DNA of 64,000 nucleotides. Source: Trichomonas vaginalis G3 (lineage: Eukaryota > Parabasalia > Trichomonadida > Trichomonadidae). Below are positions 18,187 through 28,019 of this stretch, piece after piece; within the stretch, counting starts at the first letter, position 1; each line of letters opens with the position of its first letter. The DNA is taken from the NCBI RefSeq assembly GCF_026262505.1, contig NC_067208.1, positions 11,665,962 to 11,729,961 on the forward strand, read 5' to 3'. The notes below the pieces were generated by a model that made no database searches, was not told the DNA's origin, and saw only the letters and a list, made by a program, of their open reading frames with translations. The position numbers and the translations under genes are program-made.

Positions 18187-18333
18187 TTTCCAGGACTGTT
18201 GTCAAAATGTCATGTTGTCTGTAATTTTAAGAGAAGTTAATTAACCTGATGACATGGTGACGTAGTGACACTTTCAGTTCTTCAAAAATAATTAATTATT
18301 GAATAACCTAAAAACCATTAACGATAAAATATA
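18187..18333. repeat. Terminal-type repeat, internal copy 4
   Basis: Tandem partner of 18028-18186, differing at few positions. With the left pair it frames the PrimPol-helicase genes as doubled inverted repeats. Confidence 0.75.
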
Positions 18334-18437
18334 TTTCTGCAGTTCATCCATTACTTCATTACCTAATTAATTACAGACATAAAATATATTTAGTTCATTC
18401 GGTAAGCCTTGACCCAAAGGTCTGGGCTCAAGCGCGT

Positions 18438-20531
18438 TCATTGAACGCGGTACCATGCAAATACAGTCATAAATGGTGGCATGTAATCTTCGCCCGAGCC
18501 TGTTGGATTTGTTGTGAAAGTATGGACATGATTTCCTCCTGGTTCAGTTTGTCGAAAAGTCTTTTTTGTTGAATCGTTATAAGCTGGAGATAAAACATCA
18601 TAACCAGCTTCATAGTCTGAGTTGTATAATGGGTGGTCTCTTAATGAGTGTCTATGGTCGCCAGAAAAGTTTGTAGTTCCTGTATGCTTATGCGGTGGAA
18701 GGTTTGCTTCTTTAATTTTCTTTGAACCACCGGTTTGTTTTGAACTATTAGCACAATAGAGGAAACGATCGGTTATTTGTTGCCATGTACCGAAACCGAA
18801 TACATCAGCTGGATTTGTTGAATTCATTGATGTATATATTGAACCAATGGGGTAAATCATCTCAAGAGTTGTATTTAATCCATTATGAATATTGAATTTA
18901 TTATATAATATTGAAACTGGGCGAGTATTTAAAACCGGTCTTGTTATCAATATTAACGTATTATTTTTGAAAATAGCTTTTCGTACATCTTGAAATTTTG
19001 TGATTTCAGACCAGTTTCTTCCATCACTACTGATATTTACTAAATCACCACATCCTAAAGCAATGAAATACCCATCAATATAAAATAAATTAGTAAATCT
19101 ATAATTTCGAGTAAATTTTGGAGTGAATGAATAAACTAATTCCCAATTTGATAAATCCTGTGATAAATAAATATGTCTGTTATAACTTACAGGATATGAA
19201 TAGACCATTCCACCTGAAACGAGAACATAAACATTTGATCCATAACATAAAGCTTCAATGTCTCCATCAGCTTGAAAAATTTGTTCAAATTGACCTTGTG
19301 GTATTGAATATGATCTATAAATTTTATCATTTTGTAGGATAAAATACATGTTGTTAATGTAATACCATTTACTTGTATAATCAATTTCCAAATCTGATGA
19401 CATCATACTAAACATATAATAATTTATCCCATCCTCACTAATGAAAATTTGATTGACTTCATAAATTAGTACCCATTTATTATTAACGCATCTAATAGGA
19501 TTATTTGGATATTTAAATTTAGCATCTTGATTTAAATTACATTTGAACCATTGGATACAATCGAATGAATAACAAGGGCAAAAATCATCTCCAACCGTTA
19601 TCATTCCCATAAATTTACCGTTATTATATTCAACATATAAAATTCTTGGATTAATGATTGGCTTTCGTGTATCAGGATTCAAAACAGATGGAGTAAATGA
19701 TTCATAGTTTTTAAAATCATTTGTTTTAAAATAATAAAGCACTCCAGCTGTATAAAATAAATACGTGGTCACTCCATCGAAACATAACCATTCAAAAGAA
19801 TCTATATCAAAGGTTTTATCTGATGATTTCATAAAATTTAAAAATGGTGGAGTAAAATAGACCTCTGATTGTTTTATTTCTTCATTAACAAATGATATAT
19901 CAGCTTTCTTTGCTAACTCGGTATTAATGAATGAAATAACTTTTTCCTTATCTGCCTTCTTCTCTAACTCATCGTTAACATAAGTTTTATCTGCTTTAAG
20001 GTCTAAACATCCTGAAACCCATCCTGTATCAGCTTTAACTTTAAAAGTCTCCGATGTCCATTCATGATATCATTCAACCTTTTCTTTAATTTCATTATCT
20101 TTTTCATCAACATAAACCAAATTTGCCTTCTTCTCTAACTCATCGTTAACATAAGTTTTATCTGCTTTCTTCATTATGTCGTTTAGGAAACCTTCTATGA
20201 ATTCCTCATTTAAATTAAATCTTCCAATCTTCAAAACTTTAGGAAATGCATTTAATGCGTAATATCTCTGTTCTTCTGGTGGAATTGATGTTATATCATC
20301 CGTTATACCTTTAATTTTTGAATTCATAAATAAAATTTCTTTTATATTTGATATCACTGCACCACCTTTGCAAACGAATTCGAAATGGTCATTTTTCAAT
20401 ACTATCTCCAAATCTCCATATTTCAACCTTTGCGTTTGTTCTGCCGTCTTTGAATTATATGCATATGTGGCATATGTAATAGTCTGAAGGACCTGGGCGC
20501 TTTGCGCCTTAAGTTGCTGTTGTTTAATCAT
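18438..20531 (-). pseudogene. Collar-type fibre with Asp-box-like propeller, broken, segment C
   Basis: The start MIKQQQLKAQSAQVLQTI leads into a shaft with KKADKTYVNDELEKKANLVY spacers like those of phage fibres. A strand-rich middle then shows repeated S-x-D-G-x-x-W-like motifs: ISEDGINYYMF, LSQDLSNWELV and ISSDGRNWSEI, as in Asp-box beta-propellers. The C-terminus is the same collar tip as the segment A fibre (IGSIYTSMNSTNPADVFGFG, LPPHKHTGTTN, FAWYRVQ). Probably the receptor-binding fibre of the particle. Broken, with about one or two breaks. The tip and a stop-codon hairpin are nearly identical in DNA to 1396-1500. Confidence 0.65.
20482..20510 (-). repeat. Palindromic segment shared with integrase gene
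   Basis: Contains GGCGCAAAGCGCC (13-base palindrome with 3-base loop) next to CAGGTCCTTCAGAC. See 13696-13725. Confidence 0.6.
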
Positions 20532-20555
20532 TTATTACGATTTAAAAATAAATAT

Positions 20556-21098
20556 TTAATCCGTTATCTCATCAGCTATTTTCTCTATTTGAAATTGCCA
20601 TAATATTTCATTCATAAATTCTAAATCACAATCAAATAGGTCAGTTATTCTAAATTTAATATTTGATAAATCTTTTGAATGAAGAATAAATGAATTCCCG
20701 GATAATTGAAACGGATATGATAAAGAAAATGTGTTTAAGTTGATGGATAAAATGTTTTGTATTGATGGGTAAGAGTTGGGGTCTAATGTTTGATGTGAAA
20801 ATCTCATTGGGGTATTAACTTTATCACATTTGATTAAAATGAAATTGGAACCAGTGTCAGAATACAAAACATCCCCAACATCTTTTTCAAAATTTAATAT
20901 CCCCAACAATGAACGAAGATGAGGAGTACAAAATTTAATTTTCAGCGGAAATTTAATAAGGTTATTTATTTCATCAAGTTCAAAAAGTTTATCAGGTTTT
21001 GATTTAAAATTTTCTTCATACCATACGATAAATGATTCATTTAAATAACTTAAAATCATGTTAATATCCCATTTCGCTATCACATTATTTATATACAT
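20556..21098 (-). CDS. Structural-type protein, segment C (180 aa)
   Basis: The C-terminal part SKDLSNIKFRITDLFDCDLE corresponds to the end of the segment A protein at 4778-5203. The N-terminal region may correspond to 4395-4781. It is located just upstream of the fibre gene on the same strand. A virion protein linking fibre and capsid is a reasonable inference. No known domain recognised. Confidence 0.5.
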   Translation of the reverse strand: MYINNVIAKWDINMILSYLNESFIVWYEENFKSKPDKLFELDEINNLIKFPLKIKFCTPHLRSLLGILNFEKDVGDVLYSDTGSNFILIKCDKVNTPMRFSHQTLDPNSYPSIQNILSINLNTFSLSYPFQLSGNSFILHSKDLSNIKFRITDLFDCDLEFMNEILWQFQIEKIADEITD

Positions 21099-21127
21099 AT
21101 CATACGTTTTTTCAAGGTCTACGACCC

Positions 21128-21140
21128 GCCGCTATGCGGC
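21128..21140. repeat. GC palindrome GCCGCTATGCGGC
   Basis: Fourth palindrome of the CCGCWAWGCGG set, here in the opposite orientation relative to its G-rich tail and in the gap between two divergent genes. Confidence 0.6.
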
Positions 21141-21313
21141 TCATCATCTTTAATAAATGATATATAATCTGAAGGGTCTAAAAGAATGGGATTAAATTTA
21201 CCACTCACAGAAAACGAGAGTAACATTATAAATTCCGCAAACTGTTAAATTTAATTCACACTTATTATTCGAAATAATATTGATAATTGACATTTTTATT
21301 ACGATTAAAAAAT

Positions 21314-21793
21314 ATGGTAAAGCGTTATTTTCCAGTGATAAATAAAACTAGAATAAGATTACCTCAAGAATTCATAAATTCAACGAATAAGAAATTCATT
21401 CATGTTATAAATTTTAGTGTTTTCAGAAAATATGAGTCAGTGTCATATTCATCAACAGGTTATATTTCACTCCATTCAAATTTAGTTCAATCAAACCCAT
21501 ATAATGACCATTTCATAAGATTTTCAGATGGTATTAAAAATGTAATTGATAGATTAAAATATGAACAGATTGACAATATCGAATTTTTGGAATTTTGGTT
21601 TAAATATCCCGATGGAAAAAAAATTGAGGTTAAAGATAAAGCTGATACTATAACAAAAACAATTACAATGACCGATCCGGATAGTGGGGAACAAAAAGAA
21701 ATAAAACAAACGATAGAAACTGGTGAAAGGTCAATTATTATTGATTATGATTCAAAGGATTATTATTCGATAATGTTAATGCTTGAATATTAA
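21314..21793 (+). CDS. Structural-type protein, segment C (159 aa)
   Basis: The first ATG in frame is 21314, just after a T-rich tract. The sequence has SVSYSSTGYISLHSNLVQSN, a pattern I associate with uncharacterised Polinton structural proteins, and a charged tail with repeated TITKTITM. It overlaps the convergent CCG-motif remnant by four bases. The role is inferred only from context. Confidence 0.45.
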   Translation: MVKRYFPVINKTRIRLPQEFINSTNKKFIHVINFSVFRKYESVSYSSTGYISLHSNLVQSNPYNDHFIRFSDGIKNVIDRLKYEQIDNIEFLEFWFKYPDGKKIEVKDKADTITKTITMTDPDSGEQKEIKQTIETGERSIIIDYDSKDYYSIMLMLEY

Positions 21794-22459
21794 ATAGCCT
21801 TAACAAAGAATTTTTCAAGTGATATTTTATATTCATCAACTATTTTATTATAAATATCATTATATGTTAAATGAAGTTCAGTTGTTGTTCCGTTCTTTGA
21901 TATCTTAATTGTGCTAATATCCTTTATAGGATTTATTTTTGCAACTGTTCCGCAGCATGAAACCTCATCATCTATGAAAAATTGAATCTTAACGTCTGAA
22001 TCTTGAACATCACAAAGAATGGCGATAATGTGAATTAATGATTCATAAGGTAAAATAATTAAACCGGATTGATCAATTAAATTTATTATTGAATCATAAT
22101 TATCAGTTATTATATCACGGTAAATTTTCATTAATTCAGAATTAATGTCTATTTTATATGGGTTCTCGATGTTTGATGAAAGAGGCGGGGTATGTTGGAT
22201 AAGTGGGAATTTCAACAGGTTCTTTACCGGGTTCAGATAAAATGATTGGGTCTCCATTCTCATGGTTTTCTTCATTCTCTTCATTCTTCGGTAAGTCACG
22301 AGTTAATAAATTTGGTTGAGTTGCTGACCTTGTTAATTCGGGGCTAACATTAACTTTAACATTTTGAATAATTCGTGATTTATCATCATTTACGTTATAA
22401 CCAACCGTAATCTCTGCTTTTGCGTTAGTGTTCTTTTGACTAGTGAAACGTCTTCTCAT
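21790..22459 (-). pseudogene. CCG-motif protein remnant, segment C
   Basis: Carries the same C-terminal domain as the segment A protein at 5419-6012 (LINLIDQSGLIIL, SCCGTVAKINPIKD). The start MRRRFTSQKNTNAKAEI follows TATAAATG. Broken, with about one break. Confidence 0.5.
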
Positions 22460-22491
22460 TTATAATCGAATAAAAAAATATATTTAAACTT

Positions 22492-23391
22492 TTATTTTGC
22501 TGGAAGTTTTGAATCTATTATTCCCTGTATTTGTTCATGAAGTTGATTTTTAGCTGTTTCATTGTAATTAATAGACCTAATATATTCATTAATTGCATTC
22601 TTATAATCATCTGATTTCTCAAATTTTCTTTTATCTGATTCCTTAACTAAATCATAAGTTAAACCTCGTTGCTGATATAATGGTTTCTTAATTAAATCTT
22701 TGAATGCTTGAGATAAAGCACCTGATGCAATTCTTGCTACTATAATTGGTTGGAATTGCTGTTTAAGTTCATCTTTAACATTTGCGAAAACTGGATCGAA
22801 TAAAGCAACTTTAAAGAATTTCTTAGCTGAAATTTCGGGTCTAATATTTGCATATTTACCACCAAACTGGTTAGAATATCGTGGTAATCCATCCGGTCCC
22901 TCTTCAATAGCATTTAATTCTTCATTGAAATAAGAATATGGATTATAACGGTATGAATTAATTGGACCATTTTCACCTTCTCCAATGTATTGTTTAACAG
23001 CTTTTCCATTTTCATCAAATTGCATAGGATAACGTTCATTATATGCTTTACGTTTAGGATAATCAGTTATAGTTAATTTGTAACCATTTATGACTTTAAT
23101 ATTTCCTTGACCATCAGTAATGAAAACTTCATTTATACCATCAGGTTTTCCATTTGGACCCGTAATGTCTGCTTCGTGTGCTTCCCAATTTGGACCTTGA
23201 CGTTTGGCATATGCTTGAGCTTCTGGTAATGTTAAAACGTTTCTCATTTGTTTAACATCTTTTTGAAGACCAGCAACAATATGAACTAATTCTTTCATTC
23301 CATCAGGAACTTTCATAGCTCTATTATATGCACCCTTTTTGTTTGTTCCTTGTTTTAATGGAACCTGTAGAAGATTTGCCATTTCAGTCAT
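22492..23391 (-). CDS. Minor capsid/penton-type protein, full-length copy (299 aa)
   Basis: 299 residues, frame looks whole. The N-terminal part includes [20 protein letters not shown], a helical stretch, then [17 protein letters not shown]. The C-terminal 150 residues are helical and charged. It lies directly downstream of the packaging ATPase, the slot in which Polintons often carry their minor capsid gene. No decisive motif, so the name is contextual. A shorter copy is at 12383-12868. Confidence 0.5.
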   Translation of the reverse strand: MTEMANLLQVPLKQGTNKKGAYNRAMKVPDGMKELVHIVAGLQKDVKQMRNVLTLPEAQAYAKRQGPNWEAHEADITGPNGKPDGINEVFITDGQGNIKVINGYKLTITDYPKRKAYNERYPMQFDENGKAVKQYIGEGENGPINSYRYNPYSYFNEELNAIEEGPDGLPRYSNQFGGKYANIRPEISAKKFFKVALFDPVFANVKDELKQQFQPIIVARIASGALSQAFKDLIKKPLYQQRGLTYDLVKESDKRKFEKSDDYKNAINEYIRSINYNETAKNQLHEQIQGIIDSKLPAK

Positions 23392-23431
23392 GTTTAATTA
23401 TAAATAAAAAATAATAATTAATTATAAAAAG

Positions 23432-24259
23432 TTAATCAAATTTAACACTTCCTTTATTTAAATCAACTATTATTTTCCCATGTTCACCTAATTGCTGATA
23501 TTGTGTGTAAAGTTCATTAATGCTCATTGGTAAATTCACTTGATAAAGCATAACGTTCAACTGTTGACGACTAAACCCACTGAAAATGAAAAGTGTTGAT
23601 AGATTTGATTTAATGTTTGTGCTTAATGCTTTGAAATATTGAACAGCCATGAAGAATGAACACTGAATGTGTCGACATTGAGTTAATAACTGATTAAAAT
23701 ATGATTTCTCATTTGTTATTAGTTTTGATTTCACTGCATCATCTAGAAAAATGAGTGAATGCAAAAATTCTCTATCAAAATTTGAAATAGAAAGTGTTTC
23801 AAATAATTCATCCCGTTGTTTATCAATAATTTTATCCTCTAATCCTTGCTTCTTGATTGTATTATATAATTCTTTATACATTAAAAAGTTTTTTAAATAA
23901 TCTTCTGCTTCTTCTTGTGATAAATAAATAATTGGAATTTTGATTAAATGCTTTAAAGATTCAAATGTATCATCTGAAGGTGAACCTGAACGGTTGATAT
24001 AAATTAACACATGTGAATAGGGGGAAGTGTTAGCAATAATGATAATTTGTTTTAATATCGTTAATGTTTTACCTTTATTCTGTTTACCAATTGCTGCAGT
24101 GATTGAATTTAAGTAACATTCAGAATATGGAATTTTCATTAATTTTTCCTTAGATAGAGCATTTCTATTATCACTCAATGCTTCATTAATCATATCATCT
24201 ACGTATGTATTATATACTCCTGCTAATTCTTCATAAGGGGTGGATGAATTTAAATCCAT
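23432..24259 (-). CDS. Packaging ATPase, A32/FtsK-HerA type, segment C
   Basis: 275 residues, frame looks whole. P-loop GKQNKGKT at 58-65 and FLDD at 171-174. It differs from the segment B copy at about one residue near the C-terminus (GSVKFD instead of GGVKFD). It is flanked by the major capsid remnant upstream and the minor capsid gene downstream, all on the same strand. Confidence 0.85.
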   Translation of the reverse strand: MDLNSSTPYEELAGVYNTYVDDMINEALSDNRNALSKEKLMKIPYSECYLNSITAAIGKQNKGKTLTILKQIIIIANTSPYSHVLIYINRSGSPSDDTFESLKHLIKIPIIYLSQEEAEDYLKNFLMYKELYNTIKKQGLEDKIIDKQRDELFETLSISNFDREFLHSLIFLDDAVKSKLITNEKSYFNQLLTQCRHIQCSFFMAVQYFKALSTNIKSNLSTLFIFSGFSRQQLNVMLYQVNLPMSINELYTQYQQLGEHGKIIVDLNKGSVKFD

Positions 24260-24283
24260 TTAATCAAAAATAAATTTATAATT

Positions 24284-25927
24284 TTAAACATTTCTATTCA
24301 TCAATATTTCATCATATGAACTTCTATACTGTGGTGGTGTACCTGTTGGATGATATTTCAAACCTTCATCCGGTGTCCATGTCCAATATGTAGTCCTAGT
24401 AAACCAAACCTGAGGAGGATTTGTCACCTTTGAACAGTAAGTGTCATTTTCACCCTGAATGATTGGATAAGCTTTCACTTGTACTGTAACTTGTGAGTTG
24501 AAAGTTTCTAATCCATCAAAGAATATACCCGCTCCATCACGTTGAACTGGAATAGTGCATAAGAATGAAGTTTGGTCTTTCCATGTTCTAGCTAATGGCG
24601 TGCCATCATCTGCATTCAGTGGTCTAGTTAATGAGTCCTCGTATTCTTCTGTGCATTCATTCACTCCATCTAAATCAGAAGCTTGAAGCATACGTGTAAA
24701 GAATATGTCACCCACTGTGGTCATCGCTTGATCGGGGAAGTTTCTGGAATCTATAGTGACCTGAAGACCTCGAAGCATTGGATTTTCTAAAACTGTTCTT
24801 TGCATTGCATTCTTCGGAAATGCTAACACAACATCTGTAACATTATGAAGAGCGTATGAGAAATCTGAGCTAATACCTTCAGGAGTGATGCAACCTCCAT
24901 TTAGTGAACGAACGTCAATATGTTGAGCTGGAATCATGAATGGATCTTCCTTACTGAATAAACGTGGTATTGCTTTAACTGATTCTTCAATTAAACCATA
25001 TCCTGGTGTAATGCATTTATCCTCTAAAACTTCCATCTTTGTGCATGAAATAATAACACCATCAACTGTTGCGTTAGCAGTTGTAGCGGCTAAGCTTGTA
25101 ATTAATTTGGCAGGAAGTCCGATTTGTTGGAATTTGCGATCATATTTATAAACATGATTCATAATCTTTTCATAATTTTCATCAGATATCTTTTCATAAA
25201 CGTAATTTTGTAAATCAGCAACTCTTAACGGGTCAACCTGACAAAATACTAAAGTATCCCTGAAAACATAATATTTAAGAATGATATCACCAAATGATTT
25301 AGGATAATCATCGAACGCCTGAAATGCTAACAAATCATTTACCGGAATAATCATATCAAAAGTGACATCAACTTCTTCATTTGCTCTTCTTGAAAACTTC
25401 TGAAGGGTCAATATATTTACCCACATACTGAGTTATCATATTTTTGAACATTATTATATAACGATATGAACAAACTTTTTAACTTTCCTTTCTGATTTTG
25501 GTTTATATGTTGCAAATGCGAAAGATTCACGGGCGCAATCCATCTGAAAGATAACCGGCATCACCTCTTTCGGTTTCTACTTCTAATTGTTTAAAGTTTG
25601 ATTTGATGATTGTAACCAACGAATAAACGCATTTGATTTAAAAGCGGCATCACATGTGAAAGCTTTATTTGAAACTAGAGTTGCTTTAACTTTGCGTTTA
25701 ATATATGTGTCACCTAATTGGTTCACATCATGAGCCGGATTTGTAATTCTTAAATGAGTTTGTTTATCATCAAAATATGGAGCATCAGAGTCATAGCATG
25801 AACTTTCAAGTTCTCTATAATATCTTCTACCATCATTCTTTGCGAATATTTCATTTATCTTTTCGAATGAATGAAACACATTTCCATTAATCGGTTTAGT
25901 GTTTGGCACCAAATAGTTAGTCGTCAT
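24284..25927 (-). pseudogene. Major capsid protein remnant, segment C
   Basis: Second copy of the putative double jelly-roll capsid gene, nearly identical to 9851-11490 but broken differently, with about two breaks. It starts after ATAAATGACG with MTTNYLVPNTKPINGN. That the two copies decayed independently shows the duplication came first. Confidence 0.6.
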
Positions 25928-25996
25928 TTATTAATAAATAAAAAATCAAAATTAAAAGATGAAAATGAATTTTTAATTTTAATGAAATAATCAACT

Positions 25997-26162
25997 ATGG
26001 CTGCAGGTATATTTAAGAAACTGTGGGATAAGTAAAAAGAGGAGCGAGTAAAGTTTGGGAAACATTGAAGAAGGGAGCAAATTGGATATTTAAGAATAAA
26101 GAAGCAATTAGTGACATTGCTGAATCAATAACGCCAAAAGCTGCCCCAATAAGAGAATTTTA
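25997..26162 (+). pseudogene. Short amphipathic peptide remnant, segment C
   Basis: Begins MAAGIFKKLWDK, the counterpart of the gene at 9620-9781, and is broken (about one break). It lies divergent from the capsid remnant. Confidence 0.4.
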
Positions 26163-26232
26163 AATAAAGGAGAAAAAGTTTATCAAAGACTACAACCGAT
26201 ACTAAGATAAAAATAATATTTATATTTTTCCA

Positions 26233-26469
26233 CTATCTACCTCCTATTTTATTAAGTATTCCTTCAGCAATTCCACCAACTGCGTTACCTGCTTGTGCTC
26301 CCATCGCCGGATTACCTGCTTTAGTACCTAATACTCCACCTATGATAGTTCCTGCCGTTTTCGCTACTGGTGCCAAAAAGTTTGCAACGGGTTTAATAAT
26401 CTTTTTATAACCCCAACCCGCAGCTTTCTTAATTCCATCCCATAATTTTTTAAAGAATCCTGCCGCCAT
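26233..26469 (-). CDS. Membrane-active-type peptide, pVI-like (78 aa)
   Basis: The sequence starts MAAGFFKKLWDGIKKAAG, a Lys/aromatic amphipathic helix. Next comes WGYKKIIKPVANFLAPVAK and then a Gly/Ala-rich hydrophobic stretch (TIIGGVLGTKAGNPAMG, GGIAEGILNKIGGR). Adenovirus protein VI opens endosomal membranes with a similar LWxGIK helix, so a membrane-lytic virion peptide is a plausible analogy, not a shown homology. A mitochondrial or pore-forming toxin peptide would look similar. Frame whole. Confidence 0.45.
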   Translation of the reverse strand: MAAGFFKKLWDGIKKAAGWGYKKIIKPVANFLAPVAKTAGTIIGGVLGTKAGNPAMGAQAGNAVGGIAEGILNKIGGR

Positions 26470-26535
26470 TTCTGATTTAATATTAATTAAAAAATATATT
26501 TCATCACTTATATTCTAATTTTTATTTAATGATAA

Positions 26536-26883
26536 ATGAAACCGATTTTAAAAATAAATGAAAGTGAAAATGTTCAACAAAAAATAAGCGTTGTTAAACC
26601 AATTACTGAAATAAAAATTTTTTCATCTGTTGAAGAATTTAATGACTATTATGCTAATAATAAAAAATTATTTGAAGAATTGACAACGTGTAAATTGAAT
26701 AAAATGTTTAAAGTTGATGGATTCAAAATTTCAAAAATAAAAGGAGTGGTTAGTTTGAAATCTATTCCTCAATCAAGAATCACCTCATTAATGAAAATAG
26801 ATGATTTAATAAAAAGAATAGAAGAGGTTGAAGAAAGAATGAATCAAATAATTGATTTCATAAATTCAAATAATCATTTCTAA
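26536..26883 (+). CDS. Hypothetical protein of segment C (115 aa)
   Basis: Mostly helical and charged, ending in a likely coiled coil (MKIDDLIKRIEEVEERMNQI). No family recognised. The start context is GATAAATG after a T-rich tract, as in other element genes. It ends 15 bases before the right terminal repeat, so it is the outermost gene of the segment. Confidence 0.45.
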   Translation: MKPILKINESENVQQKISVVKPITEIKIFSSVEEFNDYYANNKKLFEELTTCKLNKMFKVDGFKISKIKGVVSLKSIPQSRITSLMKIDDLIKRIEEVEERMNQIIDFINSNNHF

Positions 26884-26897
26884 TTTCTTTTTCTCGT

Positions 26898-27002
26898 CCT
26901 GTTGTCAAAATGTCATGTTGTCACACTTTTTAAGAGAAGTTAATTAACCTGGTGACATGGTGACATGGTGACACTTTCAGTTCTTCAAAAATAATTAATT
27001 AA
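26898..27002. repeat. Terminal-type repeat, right end copy 5
   Basis: Matches the complement of 15431-15535 with a few changes (GTGACATGGTGACATGGTGA instead of one GTGACGTAGTGA step). It is the last element-type sequence before host-like DNA and is taken as the right end of segment C. Confidence 0.75.
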
Positions 27003-27689
27003 TCACGGAATATCTGACATCATCTATATATAGATTATTTTATAAAAGATAAAAAAATAAATTATTTTAAAATTAATGTTAATTTCATTATGTATGGGCT
27101 GAGTGTAAATGTCTTACAATTTTGAAAATTTTTTAAATCTTGATTTATTCAAAAACGTAAGAATAAAAACCGTAAGAATCATACATTTTTTACTTCATAT
27201 GTTAAAAAAATGATACAAAATCGCTCGATATTGTATGAATTCTTACGTTTACAAAAAAAGTCACTAAACCCATCATATACTACTACTATAATATCTAAAT
27301 CCAATGCTTTCTCATTTTCCTAGTAAACTAGTGCAAATAATGTATTGATATTGTTGAATGCCAATTGCACGCTCAAAAGAATTTCTCAAATTTCATATAT
27401 TATGTAAATTTTAGCTGGAAACTACTGCAAATATATTTATTCTTATAATTTTATAACTTTTTAATATATCCAAGTCTTTGCAAAAACTAACGTAGCACAT
27501 TTTTCTGCGTCCAGGAAATTTGACGGGTCCTGGCGGTTTTTATTTCAATTTTTGAAGTGTGTGTTTGATTTTGATAAGAGAACGATATAAACCGGTTTTA
27601 AATTGTAGACTATTCAAAATTCCCAAAAAATTCATCATCTGCAATATTTCATATATAAGTGTTTCTATGGACAACTTTTTTAAATAATG

Positions 27690-27801
27690 CCCAGGACCCT
27701 CAAGAAAATGTGGGACCCAATAATTTAAGGTTATATTTCAATTACGCTTCACCCCAGTTGTAAGAAATTTGAATTAAAGTCAGATCGACATAAGCGCATC
27801 C
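27690..27801 (+). mobile_element. TTAA-type MITE, degenerate unit 1
   Basis: The right end CATAAGCGCATCC is followed by TTAA (27802-27805), and the interior TTAAGGTTATATTTCAATTA matches unit 3. The left end is decayed, so the start is approximate. Confidence 0.45.
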
Positions 27802-28019
27802 TTAAGGAATTTTGCATCAATAAATAAGCTATGAACGGAAGATTTGAAAATACGAAGCTATTTGCAGCATTTATTATTTACCATAATTAAGAAATTATTT
27901 TGAAAATAAAGTTGAATTACTTCGAGAGAAATATAAAGATAATCTTTATAACCGCAAAATACAATCGATGCAACTGACTTGATTTTAAATTTGTTAAATA
28001 AAAAAATAGTGCACTTTAA

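Larger units (their letters stand above)
22950..26102 (-). repeat. 3.15 kb inverted repeat, right copy (matches 9675-12824)
   Basis: Reverse-complement partner of 9675-12824, carrying minor capsid, ATPase, major capsid and the start of a short peptide gene. The two differ by a few base changes and short indels. Confidence 0.85.
15395..27002. mobile_element. Polinton-like fossil, segment C, bounded by inverted repeats
   Basis: The left border carries two copies of a ~105 bp repeat (15431-15535, 15558-15662) and the right border one copy in the opposite orientation (26898-27002). Both are arranged with the AATTAATTATTTTTGAAG side outward, as terminal inverted repeats. Inside are a PrimPol and SF3 helicase pair, a collar-type fibre, small structural genes, a minor capsid gene, an intact packaging ATPase, a major capsid remnant and amphipathic peptides. 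No PolB or integrase was seen inside. It is broken, with about five breaks across its genes. Near-identity of the block shared with B suggests a young age. Confidence 0.7.

Noticed and set aside
1-27002. Giant-virus or phage contamination
   Set aside because: The TAAATG context, capsid/ATPase set and phage-like fibres are viral, but the DNA joins trichomonad-type intergenic DNA at 27,003 without a break, so an integrated Polinton-like element is the simpler explanation.
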